Below are positions 10,485 through 20,850 of a stretch of 64,000 nt of DNA, piece after piece. Location: contig NC_063024.1 of assembly GCF_020509005.1 (NCBI RefSeq), positions 1,302,001 to 1,366,000 of the forward strand, written 5' to 3'. This DNA comes from Fulvia fulva. Lineage: Eukaryota > Ascomycota > Dothideomycetes > Mycosphaerellales > Mycosphaerellaceae. The translations under genes were made by a program, and so were the position numbers. Position 1 is the stretch's first letter; every line of letters starts with the position of its first letter. The notes under the pieces are model-generated. The model searched no databases. It was given only the letters and a program-made list of their open reading frames with translations, and was not told where the DNA came from.

Positions 10485-10910
10485 ATGCTTCAACCACCAT
10501 CACCACCGCCTCGTTCTGACGCTACGCCGCAATCGCTGGTGGCTACGGCCGAGGAGCTCGTACATCAAGCAAGATTGGTGCAAGACACATTGATCAAAAA
10601 TGTCGACTCAGAGACAGCTGTATACAGTAATACAGGTTGGCCGCTCGCCGAAGCAGAGAATGCAAGACTGTACCACTAACAGATGATAGCCGTCTACGGT
10701 GCCGTCGCAACAGATTAACAGATGCGTGATGCATTATCTCGGGCTTACCAGATACTGACCGGCTTCGAAGTAGAAGCCAGTCGGCGAACCGATATATAGC
10801 AATTATTAGATGCCGTCCGTTCAAAGGAGACATACTTAAATGCCGAGTCCGCACGCTGGCCACAAAGCGCACTATTAACGCTCGAATGCAATGAGTTGGC
10901 GCTTTCGAGC
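10485..10910 (+). pseudogene. Truncated M3-family metallopeptidase gene (MepB/thimet-like)
   Basis: One continuous frame starts at the ATG at 10485. It reads like the N-terminal domain of fungal M3 oligopeptidases: ATPQSLVATAEELVHQARLV, then AEAENARLY, MIAVYGAVATD, a DALSRAYQ helix, FEVEAS, QLLDAV and an NAES segment. It is broken by stop codons at 10677 (TAA), 10719 (TAA) and 10797 (TAG). At least the second and third stand where a Gln or other conserved residue would be, which fits C-to-T change. The HEXXH zinc motif lies far downstream in this family and is absent, so only roughly the first 140 codons remain. Sequence beyond 10910 no longer matches and becomes RIP-type repeat. This enzyme class cleaves short peptides in cytosol or mitochondria. 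The family assignment rests on recalled similarity. Confidence 0.65.
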
Positions 10911-12006
10911 CGGTGTTACTGTGCTTGCCATGTAGACGTGCCCACCCCTCCCGACCTGTGTTTGCTTAGGAACGCCTTTAGCCTACGTAACCTGTAGCAC
11001 GACAGCGTTAGATAGGGTACGAGCTGCCTACCGGCGATAACAAGGTTGTCCGTAGGCCTTTAGAAGGATATTTCGTCTTAATCGTACTAGGACTATATAT
11101 CTTAAGAGGACTAGTCGTATTACTGTTTAATTTACCGCGTTAGCTATTAGTTATACTCTAGCCGACATTACAAAAACCTATCTATAAAATTTTGAGCCTA
11201 GCGAGAATCCCTTATAGGCATTAGATTTAGATCTCGAAGGAGTCGATCCCGACTAGGTGAGCTAGCTTAAGCGGCGTAAGGAAGATAGAATGCTTAGTGT
11301 TCCTCTATTATAGGAACGTTATTATAAGATCTTAGTAAGTACTAGGTCCTAAGACACGAGACAGTAGGCGTACCTTTACCGCGCTACCTACTCGAAGCTA
11401 AATATAGCGTTATTAAGAGGCGCTTACTTTACAAAGGGAGAAGGCCTTTATCCTACACTATAGTAGTAATAATTATTATAGAGCGGCTAATAGTATCGAA
11501 AAGTCGCCTAGTATTATTAAGTAGTTTATCGAAGACCTAGTCGACCGTCTATTACCTAAGATTATAGTACTCGTAGAGAGCGCTTGAGCTAGACGACCTA
11601 AAGAGTCGCTATAAGTATAGCGATAGAAGATTCTATAAATAGGATCGGTACTACTACTCTAGAAAAACCGGGTTAAAAGGTCTAAGAAAAGTCCTTTAAG
11701 TTTTAGTATTACGTACTCGACCGCGCTATACCTATTAGCGAACTCGTAGTTAATCCTATAGTTATAACTACGACTACCCGTAGGCTACTACTAACGAGAC
11801 GTAGCGTATATCTTACGCCTACGAAAAGATCGGGTCGGTATATAGGGCTATATATCGCTACGCTTACTCTTAGGAATTATAAACGCTAATATTAAAATCT
11901 ATCGGGCCTATAGCTAAGCTATAGAGATAAATATAAGGCCCTTTTAAAGTAATATAATCTCTAGATAAACGCGCGATATACTAACGCCTACTTACGAATA
12001 CAAACC
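10911..12006. other. RIP-mutated sequence, unclassified
   Basis: From about 10920 the DNA changes to TpA-rich, CpA/TpG-poor sequence. A plus-strand frame around 11150-11660 reads like mutated coding DNA with TAG/TAA at likely Trp and Gln sites (for example the segments LDLDLEGVDPD and LNIALLRGAYFTKGEGLYPT). I do not recognise the family. It is probably part of a transposable element. Confidence 0.4.
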
Positions 12007-12143
12007 GCGCTATCGCTAAACACGACGTATCTAAAAGCCTTTATTAAGGCTATTCTAACGACCTAGAAAGTAGGTTACTACCCCTAGAATCAAGAGAGTT
12101 CTACCTTATTTAATTTAGATAGCTTAAAGTTCTCTTTGCCTTA
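12007..12143 (+). mobile_element. LINE-1 5' fragment
   Basis: This stretch matches the 5' leader of the full-length LINE-1 copies (47185-47310 on the plus strand) with many C/T and G/A differences. It is cut at 12143 by the 3' LTR of a minus-strand Copia-1. I did not find the rest of this copy on the far side. Confidence 0.6.
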
Positions 12144-12383
12144 TATTAAATAGGTACGAGTTACGTAGTAGTAGAAGACGGCGGATTATACGAAAGACGA
12201 AGAAGGACCTAATAGGATAGCGTATATCTATATATAGTATCGCTAGTGTTAGTGTAGGTATAGGTAGATACTAGGTGTCCGGATGTTTTCTAGCCTATAG
12301 GCTAGCAAACCCTAGTCACGTGATCTAGTCATATGACATACCTACACCTACATACTTGTCCTACGGCCTATATGTTCTTAACA
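12144..12383 (-). repeat. Copia-1 3' LTR, 240 bp
   Basis: In element orientation it starts TGTTAAGAACATATAGG and ends CTATTTAATA (originally ...AACA). The adjoining internal sequence at 12384-12391 is the polypurine tract AGTGGGAG read on the minus strand. The LTR matches those at 44212-44445 and 59503-59736. Confidence 0.85.
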
Positions 12384-15300
12384 CTCCCACTTAGGCTATA
12401 TAGTCTCCTATAATCCCTTTACGTAAGCTAGAGCTACCTTATAAAGTTTTAGAACTACTAGCTATTAAGGGGCTTTATTAACCTATTAGTAGCTATATCC
12501 TTTATATAGTAGTAGTCTACTACAATCTTCTTCTACTACTAGAGATGTCTAATATAGTTATATATAACATTAATATACTTTGACCTTTTATATATATAGG
12601 CATCTTTAATAAGTGTTAAAGCGGCTTAGTTGTTACCTATAAGCTTGACTAGCCTTAGCTCGTTAATAGTGCCCTTGCTTACCCTTATACTCGGCTAGAA
12701 AGAGCTCTTTCCTACTAGTTCTAGGCACCCTATTTCCCTAAGGACAGTAGCAAGAAATTGTGACTACTTTACGGCTACGTTTATAGCTATAAACTTAGCT
12801 TCTATTATTAATGTTATAACAGACTTCTACTTCCTACTTATCTAGGACATAGGTGATCTATAAAGGAACTATACGTATCCTAGAATTGAGACCTTATCTA
12901 CTTTGTCTATAGCGTAGTCAGAGTCCGAGTATCCCTAGAGATTGCCCCCTCCCTTTCTATATATAAGACCTAGGTCTAGGTACGACCGTAGGTATCGGGA
13001 GAGCTTCTTCAAAGCCTTTATATACTACTACGAGGGATCAGTAATATATAAGTTAATTCTTCTAAGGGGGAATGCTAAGTCTGGCCTTGTCATTATTATT
13101 AGCTACATCTAGGTACTATTATAGCTCTAGTAATCCTATTTGTTACACCTCTTATCTATAGGAGCCGTAGGTACTAAATGCTCGTAGCTCTCTATAGGTG
13201 AGTGGGTTAGCGTAGCCTTCTCTCTAGCTATATTCATCTTGGCTCAGTTAGCGTAGACATAGTGTCCTTAATCAAGCTTTAAAGTACCTTAGGACCTGTC
13301 TCTTATGATCCTTATTCTAAGGATCTTTGTAGGTTCACTAAGATCTTTAATCTTAAACACTTTTCTAAACTTAGCCTTAAACTACTAAACATATAACAGC
13401 CTCGGAGCTATAATAGGTATGTCATCTATATAGGTAAGGACTATAAGGTCTCTAGCCGTATAGATAAGTAGGCATAGATCTACCTAGGACTAGGTAAATC
13501 TAATCTTCTCTAGCTTCGTAACATAGAGCTTGTTCTAGTCTCTAGCTGCTTACTTAAGCCTATAAAGGCTTTATAGGACCTTAAACACTATGTTTAGAGG
13601 TGCTTCAACTCCTAGGGGTAGGATTATATAGACATCTTTAAGAAGGCTACTTTAGGTAAAAGCATTATTTATGTCTACTAGGTATATCTCGAAATCTCTC
13701 TTATACACTACTACTATAAATACTCGGAGAGTATTATGTCTAATAGTAGGTATAAAGGTCTCTTCGAAGTCAACCCTATATTTCTATAAAAACCCTCTTA
13801 CTACTAGTCTTACCTTGAACATCTTAATAGCTCTACTAATTATTCTTTTTATATTAAAGACCTACCTAGAAGTAATTAGATTCGTACCCTTTGGCGGTAC
13901 AACTGCTTCCTAGGTGTTGTTGCTTACTAAGGTAATAAGTTCGTTCTCAATTACCTCTCTCTATATATATCCCTATTCGGGGTCTCCTACGGCTACCTTA
14001 TAGGACTTTAGGATTAGCACTTCCTACTAATAGGCTATAGCCTACCTAATAGTAGCAAATGTATATTCTTCTACGTCGTTTAGAATCTCCTCTACCTAGC
14101 TTATTATAGGGTCTAGATAGAACATCTAGGCGATAAGAGCCTTATAGTATTTAGCCTTATACTCTTTAGAGTTATTATCTCCGTCCCCCCTTAACCTCTT
14201 ATTGCCTATAACCTAAGGTAGCGCTAGGTGTTCGGATAGGTCGAACTGAACGACATCTTCTTTTTCTTTAATTAGAGTACCCTAATCTCTAAACTTCTAG
14301 TATTCCCTAATGTCCTTTAGGGGAGGGGGAAATCACATAAATAGCGGTTACTATAGTGCTAATGACTTAGGTAGGTTCTGTATAGATCTACCGTTATCGG
14401 CCTTCGATAGTATTAAAACCGCCTTAATATTTTCTCCTAGCCTTCGTAACGCTGTCTCTAATAATCCCCTATCGGAAAATTTCGCTCTAAAGGGCTTCCT
14501 CCTAATAGGATTACGCTATAGCGCTCGACTCGGCTAGTTAGTAAAGGTGATACTAAGATCTATATCTCCCCCCTTCTTATTCTTAAACTAGTCGACGTGA
14601 CTATACGCTTTTATAGCTTTTATATCGGGATCCTAGAACAGCTATTGTTTTGTAGTATTTTCTTAGTAGCCTATAAACACGGCTTCTTATCCTCGGTTTA
14701 TTAACTTGTCTCTCCTTAAGCCTTAAGGTTAGGGTCTTAGGTCTATATAGACTATAGCCTTATATCCCTAGACGCGGAATAGTCGACTAACGGTACTTAG
14801 CTAGTAAAGGCTTCTTCTAGTGAAAGAGCAATACTATTAATGATCGGACTATTAGGCAGTCTGTTTCTGATCATAGTCTATACTTATAAAGCTTCTAGCT
14901 AGAACTTAACTAGTATACTAGAGTCTTTAAGTATAGCCCGGACTATGTTCTTAGAGGCTTGAATTGACCTTTCTATAGGTCTATTTTGAAGAGAGTTATA
15001 GGCATTAGTTATGTCTATCTAAGTACTAAACTCCTTCTCCTACTCTTTTAGTAAGGCGAGAATTTCCTTTGTACTATTACTACGGATCGTAGATAGAAAG
15101 CACCTTGACTACCGTTCTACCTAGACCTTCTAATTCCGTAGAGCTATAGGAGCGTCGCTCCTAGTCTTTAACGGGATTACCCACTTCTTCCTAGAGAAGT
15201 TGTCTACAATCTTAAGCCAATATTTGTATCCTAGCCTAGAGACTACGCCCTAAAAAGGCCTATAGATATCAATAGAGATGAGGGCTAGCCTCTCCCCTTT

Positions 15301-16366
15301 CCTCTCTATAGTAGGTCCTTTGAACTTCCTTATGTTTATAAGGGAGTAGACCTTATAGTTCTAGTGTTTAGAAGGAATAGGAATAGGATCTTTCTTATTA
15401 GTAACTCTATATAGGGTTTTTAGTAGTCCCTTACTAAGGTGTATATATCTTCTATACTATAGCTCCTACTGATCTTCCGACTTAGTATTAGCTATAGCGG
15501 TACCGTTACGTTCTTAAGAGAGTATACTAGTATACTATAGCTTAAGAATTTCCGAGATCGAGTAGATAAACGGTACTCCTCCTCGAAGTTTAGTCTAGAC
15601 AACGGGTTTACTAGACAAGGATTTTAGGGTGAAACTAGGTAGTTAGATAGCAAACTGTTAGCTAAACTAATTCTACGAAACAAGACTAACTCTAAGGCTA
15701 GGAACAAACAGGACATTTTCTAAGACAATTTACTTTCTATAAGGACTACCTATTACTATACTTCCTATATATATAGCTTATAGATAGCCACCCCTAACCT
15801 TGATCCACTTCCTCTTTTAAAGAGGCTTTAGTGTCCTAAATAGTGAATCTTAGTTAGTTATATATAATGATGTATAGGAGTTAAGTAACTACTCGGACGA
15901 GAGGTACTTGCCTTTAGCTTCTATAGTAGAATAGGCAACCTCATTAATATTATTATCTTCTAATAGTATCTTAGAGTCTAATACGTCTTCCTAGGTTATA
16001 TAGGCCCTTATAGGCTTCTTACTAGAGGAGGCCTTTGGCTTACGGCTCTCCTTTATCTACTTTATAAGGTCTATAATTACCTTAAGGACATTACAAAGGT
16101 TTAGTACTAATGACCTCCTACGAGGTAGTGACGGTTATCTCTTAGTAGGGTAGGTAACCCTAGCTAGTTTGTCCTTGTTCCTAATAGCCTACTAAGCTAT
16201 AGAAAGGTATAGGCACTTGCTTATAAAATGGTTACTATTATAGAGATAGTACGTAAGCTTGCCCTAGAAACCCTTCTTAGCGAATATAGCTATCCCTTAA
16301 TAAATCATTAATTCTTGCTTCTCCTTAAGGATTATAAGAATGTCTTATAGTAAGAGACTTACCTAG
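12144..16366 (-). mobile_element. Copia-1 copy, minus strand, 5'-truncated
   Basis: The element runs from its 3' LTR (12144-12383) through RNase H and reverse transcriptase (about 12450-14000) and integrase (about 14800-15400). It ends in gag (about 15900-16366), where the 451-bp D repeat begins at 16367. The 5' LTR and leader are missing. The frame is broken by many TAG/TAA stops. The RT block includes an RGFL..YRVDFEETF segment typical of Ty1/copia enzymes, and a purine tract follows the minus-strand coding end just before the LTR. Its sequence parallels the copies at 25.3-30.1 kb and 44.2-59.7 kb. Confidence 0.8.
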
Positions 16367-16817
16367 TGTTAACGAGCTAAGGGCCCCTTTAGACCCTGAA
16401 ATTTGCGCGTCGAATCTCGTTAACCTTTAACGGTTAATTACGTAGTAGGGGTGTATAGAGGTACTACTAAGATATATATAGTTAGGAGGCGACCTTAGTA
16501 GGAAGCTAGGATTTACGAACAAATACCTCTATAAGGTGAAAACACTGGAATTTAAGATTTTTAGATTTATTATCTTTTAGGATCTTAGTATATATTTTAC
16601 GGCCCGCGGACCGGTAAATATATATACCTACGCGTAAGCTATTCTAAGGTCACTAGGCGCGCCCCTACTTACTAGGGTGGTTAGTCGTCTATATTTTAGT
16701 GGTTAATAAGGGGGGGTTTCAAGTATATACCCGGTGGCATTATTAGTATATCTTAGCAAAATTAAGGTTAAGGTCGACTCGAAGTCGAAATCTTAAGGTA
16801 TTAAGGCACCTAAGGTC
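16367..16817 (+). repeat. D repeat, copy 1 (451 bp, LTR-like)
   Basis: It starts TGTTAACGAGCTAAGGGCCC and matches 60953-61403 along its whole length with few differences. In the second copy it precedes a gag-like region, so it is probably an LTR or LTR plus leader of an otherwise absent element. I did not find a clear CA end or a target-site duplication. Confidence 0.6.
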
Positions 16818-17501
16818 TGTTATAGTCTGCCTATAGAGTGTATAGAAGGTAGGGACAGAAGAGCCTTAGAGTGCTTAGAAGTCGTTAAGAAGTAAAAGTC
16901 TAGCTTAGTATATAAGCGCTAAGAATCATATGCCCCGTAATATTTACTACGGGACCTAGCCCTCTAAACTCACTACTCTACTAGAGCTTAATAGATTTAC
17001 TTTGGCTCGTAGCTATATAACTTACGGCACTCCCGCGAGTACCCGCAACTACGCTAGACCCTAGAAGAAGCACGTAGAAGACTCGGAACGTAGGGTAGGT
17101 TAGAATAAGGTTTTGAGCAAAGCTACTAAGCGCAGCTTCGTATAGGTTAGCCCTATTAATGCGGGGACACGTACTCGCGAGGGTCGCGTATAAGTTTCCG
17201 GCCTTCCCTAGGCCTCTCTTACTTTCTTCGTCTTTCGTTTTATATAGCAATTATACTATACCCTTTACATCTGTACTTCGTATCTATATTCTCGCTTTTA
17301 CTCTTATATCTTATAGGCTAGGCTCTCGCCCTAACATTACGAAAGACTAACAAACTGTTAACTACTCGAGTCATCCTTATAGGTGACTACGCTACTAATA
17401 AAGGTGTTAACCTCGACAACTAAGACACCCTATTCTACTTTAGTAAGTAGGCTAATATTCCCTTCTCGAACGCCGCTAACTTCGGTACCTAGGTAAACGC
17501 T
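16818..17501. other. Unclassified segment between repeats
   Basis: This is 684 bp that matches no other part of the window by eye. It keeps somewhat more CpA/TpG than its surroundings. Short open frames here (for example 16981-17250) have no recognisable motif. It contains an imperfect hairpin near 16933 (CCCGTA ... TACGGG). Confidence 0.4.
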
Positions 17502-18007
17502 TATTAGTTTATAAGCTTTATATAGCCACTTAGCGAGACATACTATTATAAAGCGGTAGACTATCAAATCCGATAGATTCTAACAACCCGTAAGCTCCTA
17601 GCATTACTAGGATCGTACGGAAATATTTGTCTAGGCCGTAATAGGCTAGCGCCGGACTCCCGGCCTATAGTATCTTTAGAACTAGCTATGTTCTAATTAT
17701 ATTAAAATCTAGAACGCTCTAGGTAGTCTAGAAGACAAGCTATAGAATTTAATAGAATCTACGAGATATAACTTCTTACAAATCCGCTTCTTATTATAAA
17801 TATACTACGTATTAGATTACGTAGTATAGAAGGCTCTAGAGGTCTATAATCGAATATAAATAAGAGTAGAATAAGCCCTCTAGATAGGACAAGCAACAAA
17901 GCAAGTCTACTACTCTTAACCACTATTACGTCGACCAATATACTCGATTTATTACGACTATCTACGAATATCCTAAGGCTAGCTTCCGCTACAAACACCT
18001 TTTAATA
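17502..18007 (+). repeat. Copia-2 LTR, 506 bp
   Basis: It runs from TATTAGTTTATAAGC to CACCTTTTAATA. The original ends were probably TGTTAG and TTAACA, mutated by RIP. It is followed immediately by an internal-deletion junction. Confidence 0.85.
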
Positions 18008-20051
18008 GGAACCTTTTTAGATCGTCCTCAACCCGACGAACCCGCTATAGTTAGCAAGTTTGAGGTAACCGATAATTTAAAAATTAGCGAGGATATTAAA
18101 GCTTCTAGCGAACGAAATAAAATAGCTACGAAGCAAAACGAGCCGGATAATAAGAGACTACGCTTAGATACGTCTAGGAAAAATACCTCCGGAAGCGTAG
18201 AGGCTCTTAGTCCCGCTATCAACCTTGATAATAGCGATTTTAGCGCTACTCCTTCTATAAATTCGCAAAATAGGGCTGATACTACTCGTTCTAGTCCTCT
18301 AGAAAATATGAACGACAACGTAGACCCTATATCTATAGAGGCGAATAAGGAATTAGACGGCCCGTCGATTTCTAATAACCCGTTAATTTCTAATAATCCG
18401 TTAGAATCTAATAGTTCTAAGACTTTAGAAGACGACGGATTAGAAGACGAGCTAGCGCTACTCGCTAATTATAGCGGGCAGACCGCCAATCCTATTACTT
18501 ATAAAGACGCGATTACTAGTCCTAATAAAGTCAAATGGCTAGAGTCTATGAAATTCGAAATAGGCGACTTAAATAAGCTAAAAACTTGGGACTTAGTTAA
18601 CCTTCCTAAGGATCGCGTAGCCCTTAAAGGACGGTAGGTTTATAAGACTAAAACCGACGCTAAAGGCAATATAATTAAATATAAGAGTCGGTAGGTCGTA
18701 AAGGGCTTTAAACAAATATTCGGAGTAGATTACGGCGAGACATTTAGTAATACTTGTCGACCCGAAACTTGGCGTTCGTTATTCTATTTTGCGGCTTATA
18801 ATAATTGGGAAATAAAGCAATAGGACGTTAAATTAGCTTTCCCTAATAGCCCTATAGATAAAGAATTATATATCGAACAGCCCTTAGGTTTCGAGGATAA
18901 TACTCCGAGAGTTTGCCGTCTAAATACGGCGTTATACGGCTTAAAACAAGCCTCTAGACAATAGTACTTATACCTTAAGTCTATACTTCAAAAGCTAGGC
19001 TTTGTTCCGCTTAAGAAAGACGAGGTAGCGTTTAAAAACGCTAATACGGGCATTATAATAACGTACTACGTAGACGATATGCTTATATTTAGTCCTAACA
19101 AAGGACTAGTTAGGGAACTTAAGGATAACCTCTCTAAGTCGCTAGAACTAAGTGATTTAGGCGACGTAAACTACTATCTAGGGATCGAAGTAACGCGTAA
19201 TTACGAAAATAAGTCTATTACTCTAAGTCAAAAAGAGTATTTAGATAAGATCCTTACTAGATTTAATAAGAGAGGTCTTAATCCGGTTAGTAGCCCTATA
19301 GAAAATAGCCTACGTCTAGAAAAGAATAAGGAACGAGCTAGTCTAGAGGATACTCGGCTATTTCAAGCCGAAGTAGGGTCCTTAATTTATCTAGCTACTA
19401 AAACAAGGCTAGATATAGGCTACGCCGTAGGGCAAGTAGCTAAATTTGCCTCTAATCCCGATAGCTCACATTTTAAAGCCCTGAATAGGATTTAGAAATA
19501 CTTGAACGATCCTAAGGCTTACGAGCTAAAACTAGTCTATAAAGCGCAATCGTCACCCCTATTATTAGGCTATAGCGATGCCGATTAGGGGGGTGATTTT
19601 ACGACTAGAAAAAGTACTACGGGATATATTTTTACTATAGGACCTAAAGCGCCTATAAGTTAGCGTAGTATCCTACAAAAATCGGTCGCGCTATCGAGTT
19701 GCAAAGCCGAATATATAGCCCTAAAAGAGACTATAAAAGAGTTCTTATTCCTAAGAGATATATATCTTGAGATAGGAATTAGTACGGGCCTTAATACTAT
19801 TCTTACGGATTCTAAATCCGCGATAGAACTAGCTTATAATCCCGAACACCACGCTAAGACAAAGCACATCGATATACAACATCACTTAGTTCGAGAGTGC
19901 GTTCAAGAAAAAATAATAAGTCTAGAGTATATCCCTACAAAAGAAGAAATAGCGGATATTTTAACTAAAGCTCTAGACTCGCCGAATTTTAAGAGGCTAC
20001 GGGACTTTATTTACGGCTAGTTCTTATATCATACTAGTACTCTTTTATCCT

Positions 20052-20557
20052 TATTAGTTTATAAGCTTTATATAGCTACTTAGCGAGATATACTATTATA
20101 AAGCGGTAGACTATCAAATCCGATAGATTCTAATAACCTGTAAGCTCCTAGTATTGCTAGAATCGTACGGAAATGCTTGTCTAGGCCGTAATAGGCTAGC
20201 GCCGGACTCCCGGCCTATAGTATCTTTAGAACTAGCTATGTTCTAATTATATTAAAATCTAGAACGCTCTAGGTAGTCTAGAAGATAACCTATAGAATTT
20301 AATAGAATCTACGAGATATAACTTCTTACAAATCCGCTTCTTATTATAAATATACTACGTAATAGATTACGTAGTATAGAAGGCTCTAGGAGTCTATAAT
20401 CGAATATAAATAAGAGTAGAATAAGCCCTCTAGATAGGACAAGTAACAAAGCAAGTCTACTACTCTTAACTACTATAACCTCGACTATTATACTCGACTC
20501 ATTACAACTATCTACGAATATCCTAAGGCTAGCTTCCGCTACGAACACCGTTTAATA
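20052..20557 (+). repeat. Copia-2 LTR, 506 bp
   Basis: This copy is nearly identical to the reverse complement of 36150-36655 and abuts the same Gypsy gag sequence on its outer side. Confidence 0.85.
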
Positions 20558-20848
20558 TATATAGAACGGAGGTAGGGGCCGCTTAGGCCGCCGACCCTCT
20601 CGTTCCCGCCTACGCGAGACCTTACTCGAGTAGCTATTACGTAGGTATCGCGAAGCTACTAGTAGAGGTGGCGGTAGCGGTGGTGGTAATAACGATAGAG
20701 ACGACTATAACCGTAGTAATAATAGCCGAGGACGTAATAACAACCGTCCGCGACTAGGACCTAACAATAGTCGTGACTCGAGAATACATAACACCCGTAC
20801 TTAGATACTACTAGTTAACCTTCTAGAACGTCTCTTTACTATTAACCG
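20558..20848 (+). mobile_element. Gypsy gag fragment, inverted copy of 35859-36149
   Basis: This is the reverse complement of the Gypsy gag segment that flanks the full-length Copia-2. It encodes an Arg/Gly/Asn-rich stretch (RGGGSGGGNNDRDD). It ends abruptly where the inverted Copia-2 fragment starts. Confidence 0.8.
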
Positions 20849-20850
20849 TT

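Larger units (their letters stand above)
17502..20557 (+). mobile_element. Copia-2 deletion derivative lacking gag-protease-integrase
   Basis: The LTR at 17502-18007 is joined directly, at a GG, to internal sequence that encodes the C-terminal side of integrase, then reverse transcriptase and RNase H (18008-20051). The 3' LTR follows at 20052-20557. Compared with the full-length Copia-2 at 36150-42118, the primer-binding site, gag, protease and integrase core are missing. The RT retains YYVDDMLIF near 19070. Stops are mainly TAG where Trp is expected. The right flank is Gypsy gag sequence, the same as at the full-length copy. The left flank differs and no target-site duplication is seen. Confidence 0.8.

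Noticed and set aside
13671..13913. Hydrophobic 80-aa frame, also at 28730-28963 and 57973-58170, that looks like a small membrane protein
   Set aside because: It is antisense to the Copia-1 reverse transcriptase. RIP turns the complement into Ile/Leu/Tyr-rich codons and gives false membrane segments.
17759..17998. Repeated 79-aa frame (also 20309-20548, 21977-22216, 36159-36398, 41622-41861)
   Set aside because: It lies wholly inside the Copia-2 LTR. Repetition comes from LTR copies, not from a gene family.
18028..18318. 96-aa frame repeated at 21657-21947 and 38389-38679
   Set aside because: It is antisense to the Copia-2 pol linker region.
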